Assembly (NCBI GenBank): GCA_019914995.1
Contig: CM034145.1
Location: 4,347,262 to 4,411,261 of the forward strand
DNA from: Acanthochlamys bracteata
Lineage: Eukaryota; Streptophyta; Magnoliopsida; Pandanales; Velloziaceae
Direction of reading: 5' to 3'
Length of the DNA: 64,000 nucleotides
Below are positions 36,271 to 48,829 of the stretch, piece by piece; within the stretch, counting starts at the first letter, position 1, and the number at the start of each line of letters is the position of its first letter. The notes beneath the pieces are model-generated. The model saw only the letters and a list, made by a program, of their open reading frames with translations. It was not told the origin of the DNA and made no database searches. The position numbers and the translations under genes are program-made.

Positions 36271-39200
36271 ATGCATTCTTTCGGTTACCGAGCGAATGCT
36301 GTGTTCACGTTCGCGCTCACGATCCTCGCCGTGATGTGCGGCTTGGCTTCTCTCTCTGATAACTTCAACTCCCCTTCTCCTTCCGCCGATGTCAAGGTAC
36401 CAGCTCTCTCGAATCTCTTTCGAATTTTTGTAATATTTTTCTTGTTTACTTGATTTGTTTTTATGCGTTTTAAAAATTCTTTTCTGAACAAAAAGAACGC
36501 TTCTTGATTGACAGGGTGGATTTTTTTTTCTGTAATTCATTCAGTTGGAAATCTTGGGATTTTCATTTTCAAGAATTCGTTTGAAGTAATACTTTTCTAT
36601 TTGAGTCCTTTAAATGAGATGGGTTCTTTGGACTCTTAGGATTGTCGAGTTGCCGAGAAGTATTTATTGAAAATAGAAAACTGTTCAAGGAAGCAAATTC
36701 CAACTATACTAGTGTGTAATTGTGTCTAGATGTGTAGATCCAAATTCTTGATAAATTTGTGGATTTCTAGAAATTTATTTATGGTCTACTTGTTTATCAT
36801 TTAATGTTAGATAATTAATGATTTAGGATGTACATTTGATGAAATTCAAGTATGTAAGCAATACATATCCACTCAAAATTGTCTCTTGAATCTTGATGGT
36901 TCCTCTTCTTAAATATTAATTTGGAGTGTGCAAAGTGGTTGTCCAAAGTGTTCCCATGATGCATAAATAGTATCGGATTTAGTTTCTCTTTGTGATGAGG
37001 AAGCCCAATAGAGTTGGTTTGGATGCAACATAACAAGCTGGTATTGGTTTCAATCCAATTTGGTCTGGTTCATATCCGTAATTTGGGCCTAAGGCTAAGA
37101 CATATAATGTAACTATAGTCATCTCTTATTGATGTGATTGAGAGAAGATTAAAGAGAAGGAAGAGCGAGTAAGGTTACTGTCAGTGTTTTAGGGCTTACT
37201 CTTGTGAGTACTAGTGTCCGTAGTTATAAGGTGAAGAGAACATCTCACTGATTTTCTTCAACTTTCTCTTGTTTTATATCCTTTCCCTGTTATTGTGAGC
37301 TTATAATTGTCCGTTGGGATTGGAGGAAGGAGTATTTGTTTGGGGATGTGACCCGTGGTCTTTTCTCTTTCAGGTTTTTTGTGTTGGAAATTCTTGTGTT
37401 TTTCAATTGAACTCTCTGTAATTTTGTTATATTACTAGTTGCTATGATAGATTGAATAGTTTATGTCACCTTACAATTAACATTGATTATTACTTAGATG
37501 TTTGTCGTACTTCCTATAGTGTTGCCTTGGATAGTGAGTGTTCTTCTTAGTGTTCCACGTTTTTGGAAAGTCATCTCCTAAACGCAGGCGAAATACTCCT
37601 AGCTCTAGATCCAAATAGAAAAATTATAAGGAGCCTTCACAAGAACAATGGAGAGTAAGACAAGAAAAAGATTATCAAGATTTTTGCTACACTTTAAGAA
37701 GTACGGTCTCAAGCACTCCCTAAAATATACCATAATACTCTTACAAAAAGTTTAAACTCTCTTCTGTTTGTACTGTTCTCCTCCAGTTTAACACGAGATA
37801 GCAACCATATATTTAGAAATGTCGTAGGTGCATAATGTATTAGACACAGACCACACCAAGTTGGATTGGGACAATACCAACTTGTTGTGAACATCCAGAC
37901 CATTTTTGTTGGGCTTTCCTTGTTACAAGGAGCGATCAAACCTAGCATGTTGTAAATATACTTTCAATTTTTTGTTCAAAAGAACTTCAAAATGTTTGAA
38001 CACATCCATCGATCATAACATGATTAGGTTCTAGACTTGTTCATTGCTAGTCATAGTACCAGAGGGGAGAAAGGTAAAGTTATTTGATTCTAGTTAATTG
38101 AGACGTTCTTTACCAAGGAGGATACTAACAACATTTTCAAGCTGCTTTATGATTGCATGATTTCTTGCTTAAGTGCCACTTCTTTGATTACACCTTCTTT
38201 TGTGCTTTCTAATTTGTCACCAGAAATTGTGTAGAAGGAAATGATTAAGACTTGGCGATGCCCCTTCTTTGATTCCCCCTTTCCAACTTATTTCCTGCGT
38301 CTCTCTCTCAATTTCGTGCAAAGTGTCCTACTTTCTCCAGTATCGAGTGTGTGGGCTGTGCAGCTGACTCTATGAATTGAGAATTGTATATGTAAATATG
38401 TAATTGGGTTTAAAATGTGAATGAACATTGATCTTATGGCTCAGTTGCTAGTGTTTGAATAATAAATGTAAGAAGAGCTTAGCTAGTACAATGATGTTGG
38501 TTACATAGGAACTTAACTTGATTTAAATCTTTCTGTACATCTATACATGTTTTGATAAGCATGTGGACTTTGTTTTAGAGGTCTGTAATGTCTGATAAAG
38601 TTTTTGAAAACTTAAAACCAAGCTTTAAGTTTTTTTTTAGGATAAAAAAGCTTTAAGTGACATATATAAGTTGGCAGAAGAAAATATCATGATGAATGTG
38701 TAGTGAGAGTTGGAGCTGTGGAAATGTCAAATTGAAATCAAAGGTTGAGAGACACGGAGTACTCATTTGGTTGCCACTCGTCTCATAAATGGTAAAACAA
38801 TATTGATTAAGATGTACAGGTAGTCACTTGTGCTTTTAATCTATATCTAAAGCTGGAGGCTGAAAACCTAATGATGCTTTATGGAGTTAAGGGAGTTGTC
38901 TTGAAAACCTTCTCATCATCTAGTTGTAGTCTTGTCGACTGATGCCGTCATATGAACCTTTCTCTTTCCTGTAACAATGTGCATTAGACGTTATTATGTT
39001 TGTACTCTGTATGCATATTTCTGTACTGCAATTGCATATTTGGTTGCTTCGATTCTTTATTTCTGCATGCTGTCAAAATGTTTCTTTGGGCTGTTTTAGT
39101 TTATTTTGAAGTTTTTTGCATCTCCTCATTTATGCGAAGGATTAAATTATGTGTTTTTCTAAACTTTCTTTTGGTTGTTATAGGTGCTAAACATAAATTG

Positions 39201-42200
39201 GTTCAGGAAGCAACCAAATGGAGATGACCAGGTAGCTATTTTAGCTTCATGATTTTGAGCATTTTCTACTGAACTGAGAAAATACTCAGATGACTGCTCA
39301 AGCATTTTTTTCATGTAACCGAACAATTGACAGAACATTGTGTTGTGTACCTTTATAGGATTTAGGAACATTGATTGGGGTCGGGAAAACCACAGTCTAG
39401 GGTATTTTATTTCTGGATTGAATATTTTAAGGAGAATATATAGTATTGTTGCATGAAAATGTTTGATGGATGCAAAGTTCTGCATTTTGGAATAAACATA
39501 TTTTCTGCATGGCTTTTAGGGTAAGAATTTTATCTGAGAATGGACTGTGGTCTCTTAAGACAGACTAACATCATCAGTTAGGCTAGTAGGATTTGTAGAA
39601 GAAATTAAGTAGAAAGTTCAAAAAGAAAAACAAAGAAGAAGAAGAAGAAGAAGAAAATCTCTTACCATGTCTGGCAAATCTGTCCAAGTAATTTTACTAA
39701 CTTCTATGTTCTTTGCTTTTTTTTTTCATTTATATTTTATAATGGGTATACTTGTAATGCAGTTTTCTGGAAATTGAATGAAGTCTTTCATCTTTATGAA
39801 GCACTTCAAAGTTCTATTGCTCTTAGATTTCAGATGATGAAGCTTAATATGTATGTCAGTGTTTCCATTGACCACGGCGAACAATTTATGCATGCTTACT
39901 ATGTGTCATAGCAATCGTCTAAGTCATGCGGATTTTAAGATTCAAAGATGTGGTTGAATAGTAACTATGGTGTTTCTTGATAATGGTGTGGAAGCTTTAC
40001 AGATTGGAATGACTAGGGTGCCAACTTAATAAAATTAAGTTTTAAGTGCTAGGATGAACAAGATCAAGTTGGATATATGTACATTTAAGTGAAGCAATGT
40101 TGCCAAGGCCCTCACTCGAGCATGTGGTGATTGCTGCGCAAGCATCTCTATGAGTGCTTAAACCCTCGAGCAGGCCCCTTGGGTTGTTTGACCCTTTTTC
40201 TTGGATTAGGCGGGCAATTACTAGTCTACTCTTAGTTCTAAGCAATTAGCATGCCCTTATTTTCTATTATACTTTTTTTTGGTTTTTTGATAATGTTATT
40301 TCAGCATCCTGCCTCATTTCTTCTTTCGCATCTATCGACTCTTGTATTCGGAGCTTCTATTATTTTGACTTTTTTATTTCTCGTATGACTACTTTATTTC
40401 TTTCTTTATTTCTTTTTAGATGTACTTTTTCTTAAACAAATTCAGCCATTTCTTGTATCTTTCTTTTTCTGCTTGCTGGCTAAACCGGTTATCTGTCACT
40501 TGTATTATTATTATTATTTAATTTCTACATGTAGCCAGTGCGTGCTATTGTTTTTATCAACTACAATATTATTCTATATTATTGATAAAAAGTTTTCTAC
40601 AAAAGTTCATAAGAAAAGATAGGAGTTTTCACTTTGTACTGGTCATAAGAATGCTTGAGTATTCTTTTTCCTTTTAAAGGACAACTTGAAAAAAGTCTAG
40701 ATGAAAAGGGACTAAAACAGGAATTAGAAGATTTCCTTGTATCATTAGTTGATTTGACAATCGTCCTTACCTTCTGTTTTACTTTAGGAAAATATGAAAG
40801 CCAAGCGGTACTCTTCTCTCGGGCTTCTTATGTAGGCAACAGTTGGTGTTACTGTGTGGTCTTTCATGTTTTTCATTATGCTAATGTAGACCTAGCACAA
40901 TTGCACTATTGGAAGAAGGTTTTGTTCCCATGTACTTAGTGCCTCGTCTCCTTCTTGGTACATCACAGGTCAGTTTGACGTTGGATATTTCTGCCGATCT
41001 TCAATCAATGTTCACTTGGAATACAAAGCAGGTTTGCTAGTTGGCATACATATTTATTTTCATATCTATGCTTGTTCCTGTATGTAGCAAATTGTTAGTT
41101 TCTAAACATACTCTTCATTTTCTTCTTTCAAAGTATCATTTGTTGGAGTCCTGTTAGATAAATGATTCATCATTAAAGCATGCTAGCAAGATAAAAGACG
41201 ATGTGCTGTTTCCAAGTTGAAGGTGAGAAAATGGGAGCAGTCATACATTATCACCACATGAATTCCACCTTAATATCTTAGTCATCTTGTCTTATAATAT
41301 AAGTTCAGGAAGATACATTTAACTTATAAGAGTGGTTAGCATATTGTTCTTGTTTTTTGTCAATATTTTGTCCGTTCACTTCTTTATCAGAATATGAGCA
41401 TCTTTTTTCTTAATGTATTTGGATGGTTATAGTTGTTAAAGGCATTTCTAAGCAACTTCATGTTGCTTACACAAGTTCAACATTCATTTTGGCACCTCAC
41501 TGTGTCAAACTTATATGAAAGTATTGATATCTTGTCTTATTCTTTTGCTATGTAAGAAGCATCAGAACATCTTGAGGATAGTGCAAAACTAAATTGTTCT
41601 TCTCTTTTGTTTTGTTTTCTTGAGGGAAGATAGGGGTTTTGGCTAGGGTGTTCACTGTTGGTCGAGCCCGAGTCTTGTTCAGACCAGAGACATCCTAGCA
41701 TGTCCCAGTTGGAGCCAGTCCTAATTTATTCTTTTGACAAAGTTATTTTATTAGAATCTTTGGTTTTTAATACGCTTTCATTCATTTGATTTCTTACTCC
41801 ATTCCTGTGTTTTAACAGTGTTCTATCTCTGCAGGTTTTTGTCTTTGTAGCTGCTGAATATGAGACCCCTCAAAATTCATTGAATCAAGTAAGTTTCTGA
41901 CCTTCCAAGTACATTTCTGCATTGAATGGAAATCTACATTCCTGTGTTTTTAATACGCTTTGGTTTCACTCTTATGTTAGAAAGAAAAGTAATGTGCTCT
42001 TCTTAAAACAAAAAGCTTGCACCATGAAGTGTTCGGAGTTCTTTTTCATTGGCAACATACATAGGAGAAGATGATGTTGAATTAAAAGGGGCATTGGACT
42101 ACCATTTTAGTTCAAGTGTTGGTTTTCTTTGTTGGACTGTTTGGTTTTCATTGTTGGACTGGTTATGGGCCACTGGAGTCAATAAGCGTGAAAGCGCAAA

Positions 42201-44571
42201 GCATATTCTAGACAAACCACTAGTTGTTTTAGAATAACGGGTCGGTCTAGGGTTATTGGATTTCCTCAAGAATCTTTACTAGAAGGATTTCATGTTTGTT
42301 TAGAAAGTTCTGCTAAGTATAACTTGGAGGCATTTGTGAACATTGCAGTTTGATACACTTTTTTTCAGAAAAATAAATACTCGCTTTAAAGTTTTTAAAA
42401 TACAGGAGTTTCATTTTAGGATTTGAGAGTTGAATATGGGAAGCATATCTGGATGGACACTGCAGCTTTAGGAGTGCTACGTTTACCAAATTCACTTAGT
42501 ACATCAGCATCTTTTAGCTATTTTTCTTTTATTTTTTAGTCTAAGAAAATGAATCAGCAATAAAGAATTCCAGATAAAAATCTTTTGAGAAAATTGGCAT
42601 TGGTGATTGATTGCCAGTTTAATGACAACTGTTTAGCTATTTTGAGAGTTGAATATGGGAAGCATATCTAGATGGACACTGCAGCTTTAGGAGTGCTACG
42701 TTTACCAAATTCACTTAGTACATCAGCATCTTTTAGCTATTTTTCTTTTATTTTTTAGTCTGAGAAAATGAATCAGCAATAAAGAATTCCAGATAAAAAT
42801 CTTTTGAGAAAATTGGCATTGGTGATTGATTGCCAGTTTAATGACAACTGTTTACTAAGTTGTTGACTTTTGACCATGTTGCCTAAACTATATGCAAGAT
42901 AAATGATGTGAAATACCTCACACACACAGTAATGGTTACTTTGAATTATTACTAAATAGATTAATTTCTGAGACACAAAGGGCTTCTGTCTCTCAATCCT
43001 GGAATAGCTACCAGCCTTTAGTGACCTACTTACAGTATAATTGGTAATGTAGTAGTGAATTACCTGCATAGACACAATTTGTTTTTTCACAGACTGCGTT
43101 TTCATGAATTTGCATCCTGAAAGGCTGATGCCCTTAGGTTGTGCTTTTAGTATCTTGTTGGAATCATTAACTCAAAACTTCGATTCTATGTGTTCTCTGA
43201 CTTATGCTGTGATACCAAGAAGCCTATAAGCAGCCAGAAGTTAAGGTTCACCTGAAAATGTATTCAATGGATGGAGCTATGAGGCATTAAATGACACAAC
43301 TTACAAATGGAAATGCGTTTTGGAGTGAGGGTCACTTACTTTCTGATGTCTATTTGACATGCAGTTGCTGAGACAGCTGATATTAATTCTATGATATGTA
43401 ACCAAAATGTGTCCTCACAACCTGTTGATGAATAATTGTATGTACAATTTGTATGTACAATTTCATTCTGATGATACCAGTTCTTTGGCAAAACTAATAG
43501 ACCTATTTGTTTCTGGATTCTGTTACTAGGACACTTGAAGCAACAAATTTTCTATGCATGATGGATCTGTACTTCTTTAATCCTTAATAAACCGTCTTTT
43601 TAGAATTTTATGATGCGGTAGGCTTCGTTAATAAGAATCTAATTCCTGGGAAGTAATCCTATTTGCAGGTTTCTCTTTGGGATGGTATTATTCCATCAAA
43701 AGAGCATGCCAAGTTTCGAATACATACCACAAATAAATACCATTTTGTTGATCAGGCAAGTTAATTGTGTCTTACAAGTAACTAAAGGTGGATGCATTCT
43801 TTTTATTTATATTGTTGTTGGTCTTGTGATCTTAATAGGCCCCAGCTCTTTTGAAGACTTGCTCTTGGACTTTATGTTAATCTTGGTTTTATGAGTTGTA
43901 TTTTGGTCTATATTGCCTCATTAGTGTTTGAATGTTTGCAATAGGCTTTATTACTGATCTCAGTGTTTCTTGAGGAACAGTAATTCAAGGAAGGCTGTGC
44001 CACATACATGGATGTCCTCAGTATGGCAAGAATTTCATCATATTAGGAGGGCAATACCTGCATATCAATGTTCTATCTGACATCGAATAGTGTGGTCACC
44101 ATGTTTATCCTTGGTAACAGAACTTTACATAAATTAGTAAGTCGATTTTTCATGGCCAGGCTTCTAGATAGTTCAGAAGTTCGATCTCCTAGTCATGAGA
44201 TGGCCATTACAGCCCCAAAATGATCACACTGAGTATAATTTACGACCACCTGCTTACTTTCTGTGTATAGCATTTTGTGGATAATAGTAGTGTACTTGAA
44301 AAGGAACTTTGAATTTCCATTTTGCTAAATATCCTTGATCTTGATTGTCTCATCCAAACCTTGTGAGAGCCAATATTCTGTTTTTCTTTAAAGTCTCCAA
44401 TTGATGCGGTGAACTTATTATTTGCAAACTTTATCATTTTTGTAGGGAAGCAATCTAAGGGGCAAACCTTTCAACTTGACCCTACACTGGCATGTCATGC
44501 CAAAGACTGGCAAGATGTTTTCAGACAAAATAGTTATGACAGGATATGGTCTGCCAGAGGATTACAAATAG
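36271..44571 (+). CDS. SPCS3: Signal peptidase complex subunit 3 (SPC22/23 type)
   Basis: Six exons join to 167 aa, the usual plant length: 36271-36396, 39184-39231, 40969-41031, 41835-41888, 43669-43755, 44446-44571. All junctions are phase 0. The N-terminus [20 protein letters not shown] gives one membrane span (about residues 10-29) with the rest in the ER lumen, including [46 protein letters not shown] and the C-terminal [10 protein letters not shown]. The sequon NLT at residues 136-138 matches the glycosylation site known in the animal subunit. Role: non-catalytic but essential partner in the ER complex that removes signal peptides. Introns 1-4 are GT-AG. Intron 5 starts GC (CAG then GCAAGT) and ends TGTAG, and no GT alternative keeps the conserved HFVDQ-GSNLRG reading. 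Intron 1 is 2.8 kb. Confidence 0.96.
42422..42854. repeat. Tandem duplication, 219-bp period, in SPCS3 intron 4
   Basis: TTTGAGAGTTGAATATGGG occurs at 42422 and 42641, and the following ~210 bp is almost identical in both copies (for example TCTGGATGG against TCTAGATGG, and TCTAAGAAAA against TCTGAGAAAA). Such high identity suggests a recent local duplication. It does not touch the splice sites. Confidence 0.95.
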
Positions 44572-45192
44572 AAGAGCAACCTTTATCATGGCCTTTTAGA
44601 GGTGTGCGCTAAGGTGATTTTTGCCAATGTACTGCCCAAAGAATTACTATCTTGATGATTAATACAATGGATTTGGTACTATTGTCATTTTTCCACAGAA
44701 CAACGAGCTGATGTTCTTGTGGTTGCCATAAGTTGCGGCGACTTCGTTTATCTGCTGTTAAATAAAACTTGATTAGGCACCATAGCAAGTTGGAATCAGA
44801 GTTTAGCATTGATTTGTGATGCATTCGAGTTACTGATTTAGTTGAATCAACCGCAGTATATAATTAATAACACCTTAGTTCATCTGGATTACCAAAGATA
44901 ATTGGTCCCCTATTGTCTGGGAAAAGACAGAGAATGTTGGAAAGAGTAAACATAGTCAAAAGAATTTGTAATAGGTAACTCGAGTCTGTCCTGTCAATTT
45001 GATTTGGGTCTTACTCCCAATTGTACCATTCTTACTAAGGTTGAACTTGATTCCCTGGACCTAATTTAGTCCCTAAACACTTGAAGTAAGAGTATTTACT
45101 GAAGTTGCGTGCCTCTTGTAAGAAGTTGAAGTTCTAGGATCTAAATTACTTGTGCAGTATTATTGTTCTGCTATTTCAGAAGATCTGAATAT

Positions 45193-45260
45193 TACAAAAT
45201 TAACAAACTAAGCCTTTGTCCCACTTGAGTAGGGTAAGCTACATGAATCCCTTTTTTTCA
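45193..45260 (-). mobile_element. 3' end of an RTE-LINE/Au-SINE-like element
   Basis: On the minus strand it reads GGGATTCATGTAGCTTACCC, then AAGTGGGACAAAGGCTTAG, then TTGTTA-like sequence. This is very close to the tail shared by plant RTE LINEs and Au SINEs (ATGTAGCCGACCCC, GTGGGA, AAGGCTTTGTTGTT). No upstream body was recognised. Confidence 0.55.
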
Positions 45261-46370
45261 TTCCATTCGATTATAGCCCACGTTCTGAAGATCTAATACT
45301 AATTGCTTAAAAGTCTTCAGAGCTTGAAGAAAGGGGAAAAGGAAGAAAACTGATCCTGAAGGCAGCCCTAGTAAATAAGCAAAATCTGTATGAGCCTACT
45401 CTTAAAAGTTGGCATGAGCTTTTCTTGCTGTTTGTTTGTTGTGGTTTTGTGGATTTATTAATCCTTGGTTTTCCGAATTGATTAGAGACTCAGAGCACTA
45501 ACCTCTTGTGCTTATGAGTCATCAACAGCTCATTGTACAGTTTTTAAAAATTATTTTATGTTATCATCACCTTTTGACCATGTTGAGTGCAAGCACATTA
45601 CTAAATATTATTTGGTTTTTTGAGAAATTTTGTTTCTTGTTACTTCATGAGCAATAGATGTGAATTATATTTGAATTCCTAGTAAACTATGAATGCTCTT
45701 GAATGATGTGAATTTTGGTGACTGCATTGAAAGAATGGTCTTATATAGGGTACAGTTGTATTTAATAATTGATGTTGCAGAAATCCGTTGAAGAGCATGA
45801 CGAACTGTTCTTACTGCTGATGAGTTGATTCCGCAATGTTACTGTATGTTATTGAATGCAATGTTTTCCTTGGATAGTAGCTGCCTAACTACACAGGGCC
45901 TCTTTTGTTTCATGGGAGATGGAGCCATGTAGCTTATCCTTTCATGTGTTCAGTTTTCCATTTTAGAAAACATTGCACTGCTTGTTTTGTGTTATACATT
46001 CAATCTACCACTGCAGGCCAACAGTAGTATTACTATTGGTTTCAACATACCTGTGACTGATCTTGGTTGGTTATTGTTCATCGCATCTAGAATAAGGAAA
46101 GTATGAACAAGATTAACGTATCACAAATTCTTCTTCAAAGACCTGTACAGAATTCTGCAAGTCATCTGGGGCAACCATGTTAGGGAGTCCCTACATTAAG
46201 TAATTCGTTGTGTTCTGTTCTGTTCTGTCCCATTTGTATTCTATGAACACTCTGCATCATATTTGTGTTGCTTCTGTTGATTTACTTTATAATGTACTGT
46301 GGACGTTAATTAAGTAGGATGCATGGTATTTGCATCGGCATATCATTCATGGTATGGCATGCATAAAGGA

Positions 46371-46618
46371 GCATTTGGCGAAGGGTTCCTCAAAAACAGT
46401 TTTTTTAATATTTTATTTCAAAATTTTTAATATATTTTTTATAATTATTTAGAAAATTTATTTAAAAATTTAAAAAGTATAAAAAAAATTTCGAAGTAGA
46501 ATTTTTTATTTTTTATTTTTATTTTTTTGAGGTAAAAAAATATAGAATTTTTTTAAAAATAATAAAAATATTTTTCGTTTTAAAAAAATTTTATTTTAAA
46601 AGTACTCTCAAACAAACG
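46371..46618 (+). mobile_element. AT-rich MITE copy (family A)
   Basis: Forward copy from GCATTTGGCGAAGGGTTCC to AAAGTACTCTCAAACAAACG. Confidence 0.6.
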
Positions 46619-46929
46619 TATTCGTAAGTTTGCTCGTGGCATGAGCACTAATAATGTCGTGGCCATACTACTCGTCTTCCTTTACTTCTTTGCACCATAA
46701 CATTTCAGATAGATGCAGCTATCCAACAAGAAACCCTTATGAAATTTCAAACTTTTAGAAAACTAGATCTAACATCTTTAGTAATTCAAGTCCCCACCAT
46801 TTTATTATCATGTATCTGCATTGTTTTGCCAAACTCTGACAAACAAAATAGTTTAGCTTATTGAACTCCTCATGACTGTGGTCTGCTTCTGATGATGTTG
46901 CTGAGGATCCCTTTGTAGGTCAAAAATAT

Positions 46930-47104
46930 TGAGTGTGCGTTTTTTTACGCACAAAAATCACTTCATTTTTATTAAGAAATTATTTTTAATTCGATTTTTA
47001 TTTAAAAAAAACACAAAAAGTCATTTCAATTTATTTTATAATAATACTATTTTTAATAATTTATTTTTAAAATATTCACTTTTAAAGCCAAAAGAAGCAC
47101 CCTT
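46930..47104. mobile_element. Short MITE copy (family B)
   Basis: Left end GAGTGTGCGTTTTTTTACG. The right end CCAAAAGAAGCACCCTTA is its approximate complement. A second left-end-like sequence (AAGGGTGCCTTTTTTTGGC) at about 47141 starts another, truncated copy. Confidence 0.55.
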
Positions 47105-47199
47105 AGTCTTCCAGACTTTTTTAGCTGAAGTTGAACTATTAAGGGTGCCTTTTTTTGGCGACAAGTGACTTATGAGAAGTAACTTATTATAAAATGAGT

Positions 47200-48490
47200 T
47201 ATTATAAATAGTCTTAGTGTGAGTTAGTTTAGTTTTTACATTTTTTGTAGTTGGAATTAAACTGAAAGTAATTTTTTGTGTTTCTTTGTATAGTTGGAAG
47301 TGATCTTTTAGTAAAAAATTGAGTTATGAGGTAAATTCTTTGGTTGAATTTCTTGAACCGAAATAGAAGTCGGTGACTCTTTATTGTCTAATAATAACAA
47401 CAATTGAAGTGAGAGAGTAAGGCTGCCATGTCTCTCGTTGCTCTTGTTTTGCTCAGAGTTTTGTGAACGTCATTGAAATCATATGGTCCAAAAACTGGTA
47501 CGTATTGCAGAAAAGAAGTCGAGCGAGATAGATGCGTGGGATGTCAGGGTAACCCATTGTTTGCATTCATTGAAGAAACAGAAATGTTCTGCAAAAAGTT
47601 CACAAATTTAATGGCTCTTGTTTTTCTCATCAATGGCCATGGAAAATTTCAACCCTTGAAAAAAATAACTCATTACACACGAAAACAAAAAATGCCCAAT
47701 CTTTAATGCAAATTTGAGAACATTCTTCTTTATTTATTTTATTTAGAAAGGTGAAAAAAAAGTAAAATTTAAATTGCAAGAGAGAGTGAAAAATTTCTTC
47801 ACAAGTAGCTTATGCAAAAAACTTGGAAAAGAGAAAATATTAGTAAACTATCGAGGTCGCACTGTGTATCACTTATCAAGAAACAAGCATTTCAGAAAAG
47901 AAACTCAAAAGCAGTTCATACACATAGCTTGCACTCATGTCAAGAGCATGAGAGTTTTCAAAAAAAAATTTGTTAAAAACTATAAAACTTTCAGGATGAA
48001 AAAAGGCAGTGGTATAAATAAGTATCTCTATTATCAGAAAGGATTTTGCAAAAAACTTGAAGTTCTTATGAATGTCCTCACCTCTATACACTGCAAGGAA
48101 AAAAAATTAGCAATATTAAGCTAGTTGGGAATCTAAACTTTAGATGTGTTCTAATCACATGAAATTGAATTTTGCAGAAGTATATTTTGTGAAAGTAAAA
48201 TTCGATGAAAAATGAAATAAAGTTTGATAGAAATAAAATAAAAATAATAATTAAAACTTGTAACGTAAAGCAATAATTTGGTAAAGTAGAATTTAATGTG
48301 AAAATGAAAGTAAAATTTCGGAGTGGTATTGAAAAATATGAATTATCAAAATTTAAAATCTGAAAAAAAGAAGTAGAGTTCGATAGCAATTGAAAAATGT
48401 CCTTTGCAAATTTGAGAAACTGAAAACGCATGAGAAATTTATGCCAAGTACCGAGCTAGCTACATTGAAGAAACGAGAATGGAAATGGCC
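47200..48490. other. No gene seen
   Basis: AT-rich. It contains a 116-codon frame at 47774-48124 (+) and a 77-codon frame at 47473-47706 (+), both Lys-rich and matching no family I know. The right end borders the first MIR396 hairpin. Confidence 0.4.
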
Positions 48491-48502
48491 ATAGAGAGAA
48501 TT

Positions 48503-48670
48503 AAGCCCTTTAAATTAGTCATGTCTTCCCACAGCTTTCTTGACCTTCTTCTTCGATCGTCTGCAATGAAGAACTCTCTCTTTCTTAATTACAGTAAAGC
48601 GCAGAAGAGAAGTGCATGAGCAAATCAGTAGAAGTTCAAGAAAGCTGTGGAAGGAAATGGCAAAGGGCAT
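48503..48670 (-). ncRNA. MIR396: MIR396 precursor 1 (miR396b type)
   Basis: On the minus strand the 5' arm at 48652-48632 matches 21-nt miR396b throughout (UUCCACAGCUUUCUUG, ending AACUU). The 3' arm at about 48545-48525 reads GGTCAAGAAAGCTGTGGGAA and pairs with it. The extra G that bulges opposite the 5' third of the miRNA is typical of the family. The lower stem closes with GCCCTTT against AAAGGGC (48504-48510 and 48662-48668). The plus-strand reading would give TTCCCACAGC, then TTGACC, which is not a known miR396, so the minus strand is chosen; a minus-strand TATA box supports this. Known role: guides cleavage of GROWTH-REGULATING FACTOR mRNAs, limiting cell proliferation in leaves and flowers. 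Confidence 0.93.
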
Positions 48671-48737
48671 TCACCATCAATGAAAATCACTCTCTTCCGC
48701 TTTCGCTTTTGCTTTTGCTGCTTCTGCTGGTAGATCC

Positions 48738-48749
48738 CTTATATATATA
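48738..48749 (-). promoter_or_regulatory. TATA box of MIR396 precursor 1
   Basis: TATATATATAAG on the minus strand, about 85 bp upstream of the mature sequence. Transcription would start near 48708-48715, leaving a short leader before the hairpin. Confidence 0.6.
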
Positions 48750-48829
48750 CCAAAGCAGTTGGTGACTTTTCCGTGTGACCGTACTGTTGTGCACTGCATC
48801 AATGTGTGCATAGCCATATGTGGTTTTTA

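Noticed and set aside
36169-36540. 123-codon minus-strand frame over the SPCS3 start
   Set aside because: It is the reverse of the GA tract and exon 1, with a Ser-Leu repeat from simple sequence.
37040-38000. Possible LTR-like segment in SPCS3 intron 1
   Set aside because: Some LTR-like phrasing around 37140-37540, but no TG...CA pair, no duplication and no repeat partner could be fixed.
40040-40250. GC-richer patch in SPCS3 intron 2 with CTCGAGCA words
   Set aside because: Resembles a worn dispersed repeat, but no boundaries or family could be supported.
47774-48124. 116-codon Lys-rich frame
   Set aside because: No domain, A-rich codon bias from composition, and an overlapping frame of similar quality on the other strand.
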